DNA from: Oryzias latipes
Taxonomy: Eukaryota; Chordata; Actinopteri; Beloniformes; Adrianichthyidae
Direction of reading: 5' to 3'
DNA length: 64,000 nt
NCBI RefSeq assembly: GCF_002234675.1
Contig: NC_019872.2
Coordinates: forward strand, 15,249,950-15,313,949
Shown here: positions 32,523 to 53,400 of the stretch, in pieces
Position numbering within the stretch: position 1 is the first letter of the stretch
How the letters are laid out: every line of letters begins with the position of its first letter
The notes under the pieces: model-generated
Told to the model about the DNA's origin: nothing
Databases searched by the model: none
What the model saw: the letters and a program-made list of their open reading frames with translations, nothing else
Program-made: the position numbers and the translations under genes

Positions 32523-33083
32523 CAGCACATTCCTGCAAGTACACTCAATAGCAGCATCTCCACAAAAAATGCGACACTTTTTTTGGCTTTCAAAGTTTTC
32601 TATCATTTATTTTAGAATTACAGGAAATGCATGCTTCAATTATGATTATTTAAGTTTTTTTTATTTATTTTTTTTTTTTTATATGATGCTTCCATGGCTT
32701 TTTTTTTTTACACTCGCATCGCTTGAGCCTTCACTGTTGCGTTGCAGTGCTTTAAATGACAATCACTTTGAAAAACAATTTCCTCCTTGTCAATCAAAAT
32801 GTTGAAATATTTTAACACCTGAAGAAGCGATGGGATTCATTAAGCAGGTTAAATATATATTTTAATAGCCTTACATTGAAACTGATGTCAGCGTCACAGC
32901 TTTTCTACTTATTTATTTTCAAATTAAAAATATAGAAGTTTTCAGTTGTTTGACTCACTGAATGTGTTTCTCATTTTTTTGTGGGTTTATACTTGAATGT
33001 TAAAACCATGTTTTAATGCTGAATTATTTTGAAGATACTTTTTATTGTCCTTAATAAGAAATTGCAGTTCATGTCAATATTTC

Positions 33084-33089
33084 AATAAA
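33084..33089 (+). terminator. atf5 candidate polyadenylation signal
   Basis: AATAAA about 560 bases after the atf5 stop, in a T-rich 3' UTR (32523 to about 33,110). Confidence 0.55.
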
Positions 33090-33109
33090 AAAAGAAATAT
33101 TTGAAATAA

Positions 33110-34625
33110 ACAATTCAGAGAGAAAATCAAACTTAAGAAACTCGATTTTGACTGATATTTACTTTTCGATCAAAATATTTATTTGAAGGGTATTTTTTTT
33201 AAATATTCTGCGGCTCGTTAAACAAAAATATTCTGATTCTAAATTTGTATTAAAGATGTTTCACATGAATTTAATAACTAAAAACCTTTTGGAAAGTCAC
33301 TGGAAATGTTTGAGTGATGTAATTTTACATTCCTTTGTTATAAAGTGAGATTTTTCTGTGAAGGTATTGTTTTTTTTCTTTAAAAATGTACATGTTTACC
33401 CAATCTGTTCTGCAGCTCAGGATACAGTTCATCATTTTATGTTTTAACATCAGCAGATAATCTGGATTAGGGAAAACATGTTTTTTTTCTTCATTGTTTG
33501 ACCATTCTTTTAACAGAAAAAAGGTTCTTCAATGTTAGTGAATGTTTGTGGTGTGTTTAGCAGCTGCCCTCTGCATGCCTTTGTATTAATGTTCCTTCTC
33601 TTTTTCTCTGCAACTAGAACATTCAGAAATAAGTGGGATCGTTTCTCTAAACTGCTTCAGGCAATAAGTTTTATAAGCCCCTGGCTGATCTGCACTCTTT
33701 CTTAGCCACTTTCTTATGTTTAGGGAGTGGTGTGTGTTTATCTGTTATCATAAAAAAATGAACTGAAAACAAATCCCATCATGCTATTTGTTTTTCAGCT
33801 TTTACTTAAATTCAGAATAATTCTCTTTGTTTCTGGTCTAAGAAAATAGCAGCCGCTGTCATTGGAAGTTGTTTCCTATGCAGATTTATTTCAGGACAAT
33901 CTTGAATGAAAAGGCTGACTTTTGTTCATGTACTGTTATTGTTCAGCTTTGTCTAAAAAGTTCCAAGCAGGAAATTTGAGAGCCCCTGCGATGTACTATC
34001 AACTGATGATGTTTATACCAAAAAACCTTTTTTTAATTTCCAGATGTACGCATATTGTTTTGTGTGATGTAAAACATTTCTCTTTAAAAAAACAACAACA
34101 GTAAAGTCTTTTCATTTACTGGCCTCGTTTGTTTTCTTTTTGTTTTTCCCTCTCTTATAAAATCCTGGAACCAACAGAAAATGTTTTTTACCTGCTAGTT
34201 TTACTCTGGGGTTTCTTTCAAACCAAGTTGCTCGAGAAATTCATCAATAATGCACAAACATACCTGCAAGCTGTTTGAGACTCTGGCAAGTCCCACTAAA
34301 CAGCAGGAAAATACACTTTTTACTTTTTTTTAGACATAGAAACTCACTGGTCTTTTTTTTAAATTTGTTTAATTATGCTTAATGTGACACAAGTTAAATA
34401 TTAAGTAATATTGTCAAATTTTATTTATCTTAATTTTTTTGCCTATAAGTTAAAAACTATAGCTGTTCTTTCTTAAGTCCAGTTTAGTTTAATAAGAGGA
34501 TAAACACTTATTCCAGCTTTAAAACCCATTGAGGACATTAAAAAAAATGTGATCAACACCTAAACACTTTCCATTTGTTAATATCTTACTAACTTATGCA
34601 GCTTGTAAATTACGTTGAAAACACA
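33110..34625. other. Tail-to-tail spacer between atf5 and stk36
   Basis: AT-rich DNA with only short open frames. It may include longer 3' UTR forms of either gene. No repeat recognised. Confidence 0.5.
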
Positions 34626-34632
34626 AGAATTC

Positions 34633-34638
34633 TTTATT
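34633..34638 (-). terminator. stk36 candidate polyadenylation signal
   Basis: AATAAA on the minus strand, about 210 bases after the stk36 stop. Confidence 0.45.
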
Positions 34639-34844
34639 ATTTAAATTAAATTAAAATATTCAATTTAATTGGAAGTACAGTTAAAACATTTTGCCTTGTA
34701 AAATAAAATAAAAAACAAGAAAACAAAACGGATACACTGAGATTAAGCAGATAAAACTTGAATTTATCGTGAAACCAAAACTTAATAGGATGAACAATCT
34801 TGTATGAATTCTTTATCACACGGAAGCAGAAGATGTAAATCGAA

Positions 34845-43374
<8,530 letters not shown>

Positions 43375-43379
43375 TTCAG

Positions 43380-46160
43380 AGACGCAAGAAGAAGAAAAAA
43401 CAGAACCGACTTTAACGTTGTCATGGACACATAACTCTCAAAATCAACCAGAAGCCCATTAATCAACACGTAAAAACATTTAGGGGGCTCACGCGTTTTT
43501 ACTGAATGACTCTAAGTTCGTCGGAGGACAATAGGAGAAAAACAATAGTTTGACTGCGCATTTTTAGGATTACAAACGTTTCGCACTGGCAGGTTAATTT
43601 GCCGTCTCACAAAAGTAACAAAACTCCTCACAAACTACAGCTAATTATCGAGTAATTCACAAATTAATTATAGAATCATATCTGATACAAAGCCTTTAGA
43701 CTTTACATAATTATTTATTTGTTTTTTTAAAGTAATGTCAAAATGAATTAAGGCTTTTGTTTTGACAGCATACAAGCGGGGGGTCCTTAGCCAAGCAACG
43801 GCCTTTGCGTCCATAGCAACGAGCTCAAAATTAAAACAAAGCAGACGTGTTTTTTTGTTGTTTAATAAAAAAAACTGTCTTTATGGACACAATTAGCACA
43901 CTAACTTGTACTTCGTTAGTTTCAACATCTTCCTGATATGGGTTTTGTATAAAGGTGCGATGTTTTTGCTTTGAAAAAAGGATTTACAACGTGAGTAGTT
44001 AAGTATGTAGTTATTTAAACGGCCGTTAGATGTCACAAGCGAGTCACATCACTTTGCAAACAGGACTTATCAGCAGGGTTGGAGAGAAAGATGGCTACTC
44101 CACATTATTATTTATACTGATAATTATATATTCATTGAAGTAAAATTACTCAAGGGAAAATACGGTAGATGAATTTAAATGATGAAAAGTGAATGATAAA
44201 ATGATTTTGCATTTTTCAGGGATACTTAATTGGTTATTTAGTATTCAAACTTGAACTATGAAAGGAATACTTACAAAATTAAGTGTATGTTTACATAGCT
44301 TTGTACATTTAGGAAACACAATGTTCACTATTCAGTTCTTAAAAAAAGTTCAACAATTTTCTCTTTTATAGAACAAAAATATAACTTAGTATAGGATGAC
44401 GATTACATGAGGTAAAGAAAACACAATAAAGATACTAAAATACACTACTGTTGTGACATGAAGTAAAACACAATAGTAAAATATTTTGATAGAAAAAAAC
44501 ATGCTGTGTTCCAAATATGTAGGCCTATTTAATAAACTAAAGTATCAAACTAAGTGTATCAATCAGCAGTTTAGTCACATCACAATACAGTAAAAATATC
44601 ATCATTTAAAAATTAACAGAACATGGAAAATAAAAACAACCTGTAGTTTACAATGTTTCATTACAAGCGTACCACAGGAAAGAGCAGATATGTTGCACAA
44701 GCACAGCGGGTGGGATACAACCTTTGGCTATTTGAAGAGGAACAACTTCAGAAGCTGGCTGTCACATTCTGCAACACCAGCTCAAGAGATCAACAACAGG
44801 AAAAACAAGACTGTAACTCACAGAAAGGAAAGAAAAAACGTATTCTCAGGGACAAAGTGAAAAGCTTTTTTTGTCTTAAAATGTTAAAGTTGAAGATTTG
44901 AGCAAACTTTGCAGTCTTTTTTCTTTTTCTTTTAACTTTTTATGCTAATTGTAAAAGAGGTTAGATCTAGTTAGAGAATAGTTTGACCATAAACAAGAAT
45001 ATATAAAGAATAAAACTAAAATTAAATGAATGACTTAAAAAAAATAACTCTAAACAGAACAGACTGAAAATAAAACTTGCTGGACTGGAGCATCTGAAGA
45101 CATATATGACACTTGTCCTTTCAGCTATTCCACAAATGTTTTATAATGATCTTCTCAAAGGAAAAACATCACAAAAATAGAACACATCACTTTTTAACTT
45201 GTCCAGTGGGACTATTGGTCCCATGCACTGTTACAGACCTGCACCAGATCAGAAGTTTCCTGCCTCCACATTTTTAACTCCACCCATGTTTCTGTTCAGG
45301 ACACATATTCGCTGTACCTTGGTGTTGGGTAGAGCTGCTTTCTTTTCAAAGAGGCACACCTAATGTTGAGCAGCTGATTCCACAATAAAAACCTGAAGGT
45401 GTTACCACAGATGCAGGAAGGGCAGGTTTTCTAACTTGCTGCATGTTTCCACAAAACTATGTCAGAGATGTGATGTGATGTATAGTTTGGAAAATAGTGT
45501 CAACCTTGTAAAAAAAAAAAAAAGTGACATCATCTCTTTTAATAATCAGCAGATGTGTGTGCAGTTATATTGTCAATTTCATCCAGATACTTTTCTTTTT
45601 AGTGACACCACTTCAGCATCTTCCTGCAGATTTGAAGAAATTAAAATTGGGGCAGAAGCAAGGAACTCCAGACATTCAACCGTGTTGTCTGCATGCTGGG
45701 AAAGCATTTATACTTTTTAAATGACTGGTTCTTCTTGAGAGATTATGTTTTCAGCAGAGAGAAAACAAAGATAATCAAAAGTTTTAAGATTTCAGCAAAC
45801 ATCTTTCAGAACTTTGCTGTTCCAAATGCAGATATGAAGTTGCTATAAACTTTTAGCACCTATCGCAATATTCATAATTTCATTTTATGCTTAAAATTCT
45901 TTAGTCTCCATAGTCTTTCAGCATTTAAAGTTGCATTAACAGTCACAAAAAGCTTTTTTTTGTAATATTGATTTTCAACTTGATTTTCCATGAATCAATA
46001 GGTATTTGTATAAATATTTTTTGCTTCTAGAAAAGAAATGCTACTTTCAAGAAAAGTTGACCTACTTTTCATGTTCAATTCTCACTCTTGGGGGATGTTT
46101 TTTATTCATTTTGACCAAAACGAAACTGAATAAAACAGTTTAATGCCTGATTTAAGGGAT
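43380..46160. promoter_or_regulatory. Head-to-head interval between stk36 and adamts15
   Basis: The two genes diverge from this interval, so it holds both promoters. The stk36 side has RFX-like sites (43786-43820). The middle is AT-rich without recognised features; an 82-codon open frame at 44653-44901 has no recognisable features. Confidence 0.5.
43786..43820 (-). promoter_or_regulatory. Two tandem X-box-like (RFX) sites upstream of stk36
   Basis: Read in the stk36 direction: GTTGCTATGGACGC (43820-43807) and GTTGCTTGGCTAA (43799-43787). The X-box consensus is GTTGCCATGGCAAC. Both keep a good left half (GTTGCT) and have a poor right half. RFX control is common for cilium genes, which fits stk36. 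Confidence 0.4.
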
Positions 46161-46379
46161 TATGATATGGACCTGCTGCTGGCTGAATATCGAGATATGC
46201 CAGAAAAAATACTGATCTGTGCGTCCAGTGCACGCCTTTGGAGACTCCCCCCTGGGAAATAGCAGTTTATGTTGCTACACCTCTTCACGTGTCGAAAATA
46301 CTCGATGTCCTCAGGAGGCAGCGGTGAATTCTCACAGGTGGACTGATGGAAGTGGGTCGTGACCGGGAGGAGTTTTCTC

Positions 46380-46531
46380 TGCGCGGATTCGCGCGCCCTC
46401 CGCAGATTTAGAGCTGCGCTTTGGACTGTGTTCCTCATCTTGATCTGTGCCTCTCACTGATTCCACTGCGCTTGCTGCTTACACAGGCTCGTGTTCATCT
46501 CTGCATTCATTTACTGAATGCAGACATCGTC
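46380..46531 (+). promoter_or_regulatory. adamts15: adamts15 probable 5' UTR
   Basis: A CG-rich patch (GCGCGGATTCGCGCGCCCTC) just upstream of the adamts15 start suggests a promoter or 5' leader. The frame is open upstream of the ATG but has no earlier ATG; a TTG at 46421 is not a credible start. Confidence 0.4.
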
Positions 46532-47449
46532 ATGTTTATCAGAACTTGTTTTGCCCTCTGCTTTTTGATCACACTCCTGAAGTCTGGTTGTTGCATGGAA
46601 AGTGAAATTTGCTTTCCGACAGTTTTGGATGACAATGACGTGAAGGATTTGGACAACGACGTGAATATTCTGGAGGGGAAACATGTCATAAAGATACGAG
46701 CTTTTCAGCAGGAATTGATGATCAATTTAAACCAAGACTCTCATTTTATTGGTCCTTCTTCCATTGACGCGTCTTGGCTGCCAAACACCAAGTCGCGCGC
46801 TGACCTGAGCCGGTGTTTTTACTCAGGATATGTGAACGACGACCCGTACTCATACGCGGCTTTAAGCATTTGCAAAGGTCTGCATGGTGCGTTTGACTTC
46901 CAGGGATGGGAATATTTTATCAACCCTGCGCGTAATGACACCAAAAGCGCTGAAGAAGCGCACATCATCCAGCGCAGAACCAGCAACAACCTAAGGAACA
47001 GTTCAGCCTCCAGGTGCGCAGTAAAAAGCGACTTAAGCCATCAAGAAGTGCAGTCACTGATCAAATTTAAGAGGCTGGCAGACCACAGCAACTTGACTGA
47101 ATCAATGCTTAAGAGGAGAGCCAAGAGGTTTGCCTCGATTCCTCGATATGTGGAGACGCTCGTGGTGGCGGACGCGTCCATGGCGCAGTTCCATGGAGAT
47201 GACCTTAAACACTACCTGCTGACTCTGATGTCAGTGGCTGCTCAGCTGTACAAGCACCCCAGCATACTCAACTCCATCAGCATAGTAGTGGTGAAGATTA
47301 TGATTTTATCCGAGGAGGATAAAGGTCCCAAAGTGTCCTCGAATGCAGCTCTGACGCTGAGGAACTTCTGCACTTGGCAAAAAAAGATGAACAAGAACAA
47401 CGATAAACATCCGGACTACTGGGACACAGCAATTCTCTTTACAAGACAG
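46532..47449 (+). other. adamts15: adamts15 exon 1: signal peptide, prodomain, start of protease
   Basis: 306 codons. A hydrophobic leader starts at the first ATG (46532). The prodomain has a candidate cysteine-switch region near SRCAVKSD (C162), then KRRAKR at 195-199 before [18 protein letters not shown], the usual ADAMTS catalytic start. The exon ends DTAILFTRQ, a boundary kept in other ADAMTS genes. Confidence 0.9.
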
Positions 47450-50400
47450 GTAATTTTAAATGATTTCAGATGAATTCTGTTTTGTGGGGTTCACAGGCAC
47501 AAGAACAACATTCACGTGAAAAATGTACCTGTCAAATTTGCTCTTTGCAACACTCATCATTGATGTTAAACTGCATGATCCTTAGATGAACAAACCCCAT
47601 CGTGTCTGCTTTGTTTGCTTAGTAACTAAAATCCCTCTTTGATCTCACTCAGCATTCCAACTAATTCATTTGGATCTGATCTTGCAGAAATTTATGGCAT
47701 TGGTTGAATTTATGATTCAAAGCTGCAGCAGTTGTGTTTTGGCTCATATATCTGCAGGCAAAATGTACAATCCTAAAAAGGACAAAATGCAATATAATAA
47801 GGTACAGAGTTTCTGTTGGCAAATGTCAACAGAAGGTTTTAGTGTCTTCACAGACTTAACTGTCAAAAGTAGTTTGAATGGTGCTCCCATAATGCTTGTG
47901 CGGTTTCCAGCTCATCATTCTGCCTGTTCCTCATTAAACTGGCCTCTGAGGGGAGGACTGGGAGGGTTCAAGGTAAAAGTGGTGGGGACAGTGTCAGTCA
48001 TCTCCCTCCTCATATTTGGCATATCTGCACTGGCATATCTACACACAAGGGTGCTCTCAGTGGCATTGCATCGTTGCAATGAGCATGCATAACAAATTTT
48101 CCTTTTTTGATCATTACTTCTTCCAGCATTTCTCCTTTACTCCAAAACCATGCTTGTGCACTATGGTCATAATGTTCAGTACATCCCTTAGGTAGATACT
48201 GCTGATGTTATAAACTCTGCAGCAAGTCCACAGGACCCCATTAAAAAGCACTGGACCTGTAGTGACTCACACTGATGTAATCTGCTATAAAAAAAATAGC
48301 AGCAAGACAAGTATCAAGAAATTCTCTCAGCATTTCATTAGCACGCAAGTGAGTGACTTCATCTGCTTCAAGCACAGTTTTAATAAACTAAAATAAAGAC
48401 AAAAGAAAAGCTGCTGCACAAACAAAAAGCAATTCCTTTCAATGCCACTTAGCGTTTTATCGAGAGAACCTAATTTTTTCTGATGGAATTCTTCTTAGAA
48501 CGAATCAAGAAGAAAAAATGGCCATCAAATTACGATCTCAGATACAGATGCAGAAACAGATTTATTTAGTGTAACAAATCAAAAATGGCTAACAAGATTT
48601 ATTGTGATTCTACCCCAAAACTACCTCAAGCAAAGCTCCTTTTGATTAACATTTTTGTCCACCATTGCTGTCAAAAACCCTTTGTAATTATGGAGAGTAA
48701 TAAGAAACAACAAAATAGTTTAATTTAATGTGTGTTGAGATAAATGCTAGAATGTCCCCACATGTCATCCATAAATTTATCCATTTTCTAAACCTGCCGT
48801 ATCCCTTTCGGGTCACGAGCAGCCAGAGCCTGTCCCAGATACTCTTGGGCAAAGGAGGGGTACACCTTTGACAAGTCAACAAATTGTTGCAGCACATGTT
48901 ACCCATAACAGGGATTTTCAGTTTCCATACTTTTGAACTTACTGTGTCTAAAGGACTGGTCCTAACCCCGTGTTTAATAGAATCTCAAGTGCATGTAAAT
49001 CTGTCAGGTCTTGCTCAATAAAAGATGTCTATCTGTTTACAGCTGTTCAAGTCTTAAGTGTGTTTAGACTCCAGAATCGAAGCACTTCGACTATCAAAAC
49101 TCTTTTGGGGCAGCAGTATAATGAAGTTTTTTCAAATGTCCCTGATAATTATGAGTCCAGTTAGGAAAAAAAAAAGTCATAATTGTAAAGAGACTTAGTT
49201 ACTTTGTTGTTTTGCTTACTACAGCATCCAGATGAGATTTACAGCACATCAACCGCATGTTTTCAGCCCACCAAAGATTTTTGCAGTTTTTATGGAGACC
49301 AACTTGGTGCTGCCCAAAGGCAGCTGCGGCTGGGTGTAAATCTCAGAAACAGAGAGTTTACCGCAAGAAAATCTTTTGCAAGATTACTCAGTCTATTACT
49401 GTACCCTGAGCAGACAAAAGATTAGAACTTACTAACTGTAAGTTGGTAAGAGAAAGGAGAGGACTTCTCTGAAGCCAAGAATCTTTTGCCTTTTCAAAAT
49501 TGATGGCTTTGAAAAAAAAAGATCCTGCAAATATTGGATAGGATCTAGAGTTCCTTTTTTACTGGCCAAGTGTAAAAATGAACATGACCAAAACACACAA
49601 AAGTCCTGATGAGGAAACTGTTGATAAAGATATGCAACAAGCAAAGAGAACCCCCCCCCCCCCCCCTACATGGTTATTCCTCCTCTCTTGTTCGACCTGC
49701 TCTTTTATTTTTTCCACCAAAATGTGCTCACTCCATTTACACTTTCTCAAACATCTGGACTGGATTTGTTCTGGCCAGCAATCACAATTTTTCTGCAGCT
49801 TATGTGAGATGATTTGTCATAGCAGTCGAGGTCTTCTCTTGGCGTTGGATTTTATGGTTGCATTAAATGCAACAGAGTTCTGCATGCTTTTCTTTTAGAA
49901 TGCTAAAGTTGAAGCTTGGCTTTGAGAGCAGGCACATTTACCACTCCTCGTGGCATTCACTGCTGAAGTTGTCTGGTGATTATGGGGTGCAGGCCCAGAT
50001 GCGTTCTCGCCAAGACTGGCTTTTAAAACTCTGTGGTATAGAAATAGGTCATGTGGAAACTTTGCTGTTGCACGGAAATGTTCTGGTTGGGGACAGTTAG
50101 ATTACCTCATAGAAGAAGGTGTGCCTTAACACTGCTGTTCACTAAAAATATTCAAAGAGGGGGTGTTGGAAAGCAGCGCTCAACACCACAGAATCATTTC
50201 CCATTTTCCAAAAAGCTAATCTTACCTTAGTGACAGCAGTACACCAAAAAGGCTAATTATATAATTTTATTTTTATAAACTGGACCTTGCTTTTTTGGTC
50301 TAATGACCTTGTTTTGTGACAAGTTAATAGCTTTGGTCGGTCAGCAAGGAATTACGACTACAAAAAGCCAGACAGGGCATGAAGAGTTGCAGACGCTCTA

Positions 50401-53400
50401 AAACAAATTCCAGTCCGGGGGAGAAAACAGAGCCAAGAGATAAATTTATGTTCACTACACTTAGACTTCTTAAGAACAGAAGATTTTCCAGAGACCCCCA
50501 AACGTAAAAAAGATTTTTTAAAAAGGATTTTCCTTTCTCCAAATTCAGAAAGTTTCAACTGGCAGCGAGTTAAAGTCCCTCCCGATCAACTTTTGATCCA
50601 TTTTAAAACCATTCCTAGTGGTCTTTTTGCTATGATTATGCCATTTTTAGCCAAAAATAAAAACTGTCCTTTTCTAGGACATAATTTCTGCAGAGCGGCA
50701 GCAGTTATTTTGAAATTTGCCTCTGAGGTGTGGGCGGGCTGTGGCATGGAGCAACCCTTCCCTTCCCCTTCCCATTGCTTACAGCTCAGAGCAGGGAGCT
50801 TTTCACAAATAGGTTCTTTTTCCAGAGGCATTTTTTTATTTGCTCCTGATTCATGACAAATTAAATAAATACTCAGAAATGCAATTTTAAACTTGAATTT
50901 CTTTATATCTGTCCTCCGTCATGAGAAAAATTCCACAAAAACATGTTAAGGCTGTGTCACACAGCCACTTAGTACATTTTGCGCATATTGTATGGAGGAC
51001 AATTGGTCAGAGGTGAAAATACGTGAGAAAAAGTGAGGAAAGTTGTGGTCTTTATGTGAATTTTTCACAGATGTATCCCGAAAGAACCAGATTAAAACCA
51101 TCGAAGAAGTACGAATAAAGAACACGAAAATCCAAGTAGAACATGAACTGTGCGTGAATTATTGTGCTGTTTATGTGCAATTTATTAGTGATTCATGCGT
51201 TTGAACGTGATATGTGTGCCGTATCCGCGATATAAACGTTATACATTGGTGGTAGATGCGTGAAAAGTCTGTTAGACATATGTGGAACGGTCGTGGAGGA
51301 CCACAAAAGTGCGTACGCATTTTGCAAAAATCACGCACAATTGCATAATAATTGCGTACAAACTATGTAAAATGTGTGTAAACTGTGTAATTATCAACCA
51401 ACCAAAAATTTTGAACATATTTTTTTATGACGGCAATGTCATCGGAGCATTCATGCTCTTTTGAGAAACATTCATGTTTAGACAGCTGTGTATCTTGGTC
51501 CCCAAAATGCATCCCAGAGACTTTCTCAGGATTTCAAATTCCATCAATGATGAGAGTTTAAGTGTTTGTGTATATATCTGATAGCTTCTTCTAAGTCCAC
51601 TCTTTCTGCCTTCAGTGCAGCCATTAGCCCAGTTCTGGTGGAAAACAAAGAAAATAGTAGTGTTAACATTGACACAGTAAGTTTTATCAAAGAAAATATT
51701 ACTCTAAAAGTAAGAATTCCTGGTTTTTTAAATACAACTTTGAGGTTAGTTTAAAAATTAAGTTTACATCTGTTCTTGTGGGTTTTCTTGCTTAAATAAA
51801 CTCTTCTGGTGAATGTGGTTTCACTCCAGGACCTTTGTGGAGCCTCCACCTGTGACACTCTTGGCCTGGCAGATGTTGGCACTATGTGTGACCCAAAAAG
51901 GAGCTGCTCTGTGATTGAAGATGACGGCTTGCCTTCAGCCTTCACCGCTGCTCATGAGCTTGGTATGTCACGTCTCTCGTTCTTTCAGCTTACATCAGTG
52001 CTGCCATGTTTCATTCGACTGCCCGTTCTGTGTCAAAAGGGCACGTGTTCAACATGCCACATGACAACGTGAGGGCCTGTGAGGACGTGTTTGGGAAACT
52101 GCAGGACAACCACATGATGTCGCCAACTCTCGTCAAGATGAATCGCACAAGTCCCTGGTCGCCGTGCAGCGCCGCTATCATCACAGAGTTTCTGGACAGT
52201 GGACATGGTGGGTTTCTATGCTCACAGCTTGAAGCTAAATTAGAAAACAGATTAACTAAAAAAATATATTGTAGCAGTGGTGATTAGCAAAAGATGCTGG
52301 TTAGTGCTGATAACGATAGATCATACATGCATACATACATCATATTAAAGTAAACTGAAAAGCATTGCAGTGCTGCTCACGGCATGGATTTGCTTTTCCT
52401 TTTTTGAAAGTTTTGAGTTTTTCCCCCCTTATTCCCAAATTCATTACATCACTTTTCAGGAGAGAAATACCAAAATATAGAACAATGGATGAACATGAAC
52501 ATAAGTATGTGCTTTGACTCTCACATCAGCCAAGCATCCAGTATTACAATACTCTTAGGAAAAATGAGCAATAACTGAGAGGAAGTTCAATCATTTGGAT
52601 TCTGATTTTTTGCCAAACAAGCCAGACCACAGGACTCAGCCTTGGAGCAATGCTCAACTTTTATTTTAAAACTGCGCCCACATCTGTTCCCATTTACTGA
52701 GTTTGTGCTTGGGAGAGTCACCACAGTGGTTTGGATGAGAGGTACATCTGCCCAGTGTTTCCCATGCAGATTTACTCCAAACAGGAAAACAATTTTTTTC
52801 TGTTTTCTGTCCATTTTTAACATAATATAAGATAGAAAAAACAGAAGCTTTTGAAAGACAGAGAAAGGCATCCTGGTGAAGATTTTAGACTTGACAGCAA
52901 GTCATTTCTGTGTTCTGTTAAAAACAGTGTTGTAACCTGGTTTCTTTAACTGCCTGTCATAAATCCAGACTTCAAACTGCAGCGAGGACATAATACATGT
53001 GCCTGCATGACTTTCAGGCAGTGATGCTGGAAGAGTAATTTATTACCTGCTCATCTTTCTGCACATAAACACTCTGTTTTGTGTAATTGCACTGTGAAGA
53101 CAGGATAGGTAGACAGAGATTGCTTTCAGTTTATTTAGTGACTTTTATGTGCAGCTGTGTAGTGCTCCTCTTATTTGCATTTGACCTGTTGTTTATTCAC
53201 TGACTCACTATCTGTTGGGTATTAAGTTCATTTCCTAAACAGCCCAGGAGGCAGGAACCACATTTTTATAGATCATCATAATACATCAATGAAAAAATGG
53301 ACTGTCACACAAAAAAATCTTAAGTAGCAGCTATTTTAACTAAAAATGAATCTAGTAAATTTGTCACCTGTTTAATTATTAAAACACAATGTGCATGAGA

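Larger units (their letters stand above)
47450..51829 (+). other. adamts15 intron 1 (4.4 kb)
   Basis: Holds an inverted SINE tail (about 48,775), a 16-C run (49651) and an element-like stretch (50,945-51,400). No exon seen. Confidence 0.6.

Noticed and set aside
32523..34632. A further gene between atf5 and stk36
   Set aside because: Only short open frames in AT-rich DNA; no splice-linked coding signal was found.
44653..44901. 82-codon open frame between stk36 and adamts15
   Set aside because: It starts with ATG but shows no recognisable domain, signal or splice context, and is Lys/Gln-rich in AT-rich DNA. Probably chance.
46160..46438. Antisense 92-codon frame upstream of adamts15
   Set aside because: It opposes the 5' leader, has no recognisable protein features, and its start is not in a good context.
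46421..46531. Upstream extension of adamts15 from 46421
   Set aside because: The codon there is TTG, not ATG. The first ATG at 46532 is followed by a proper signal peptide.
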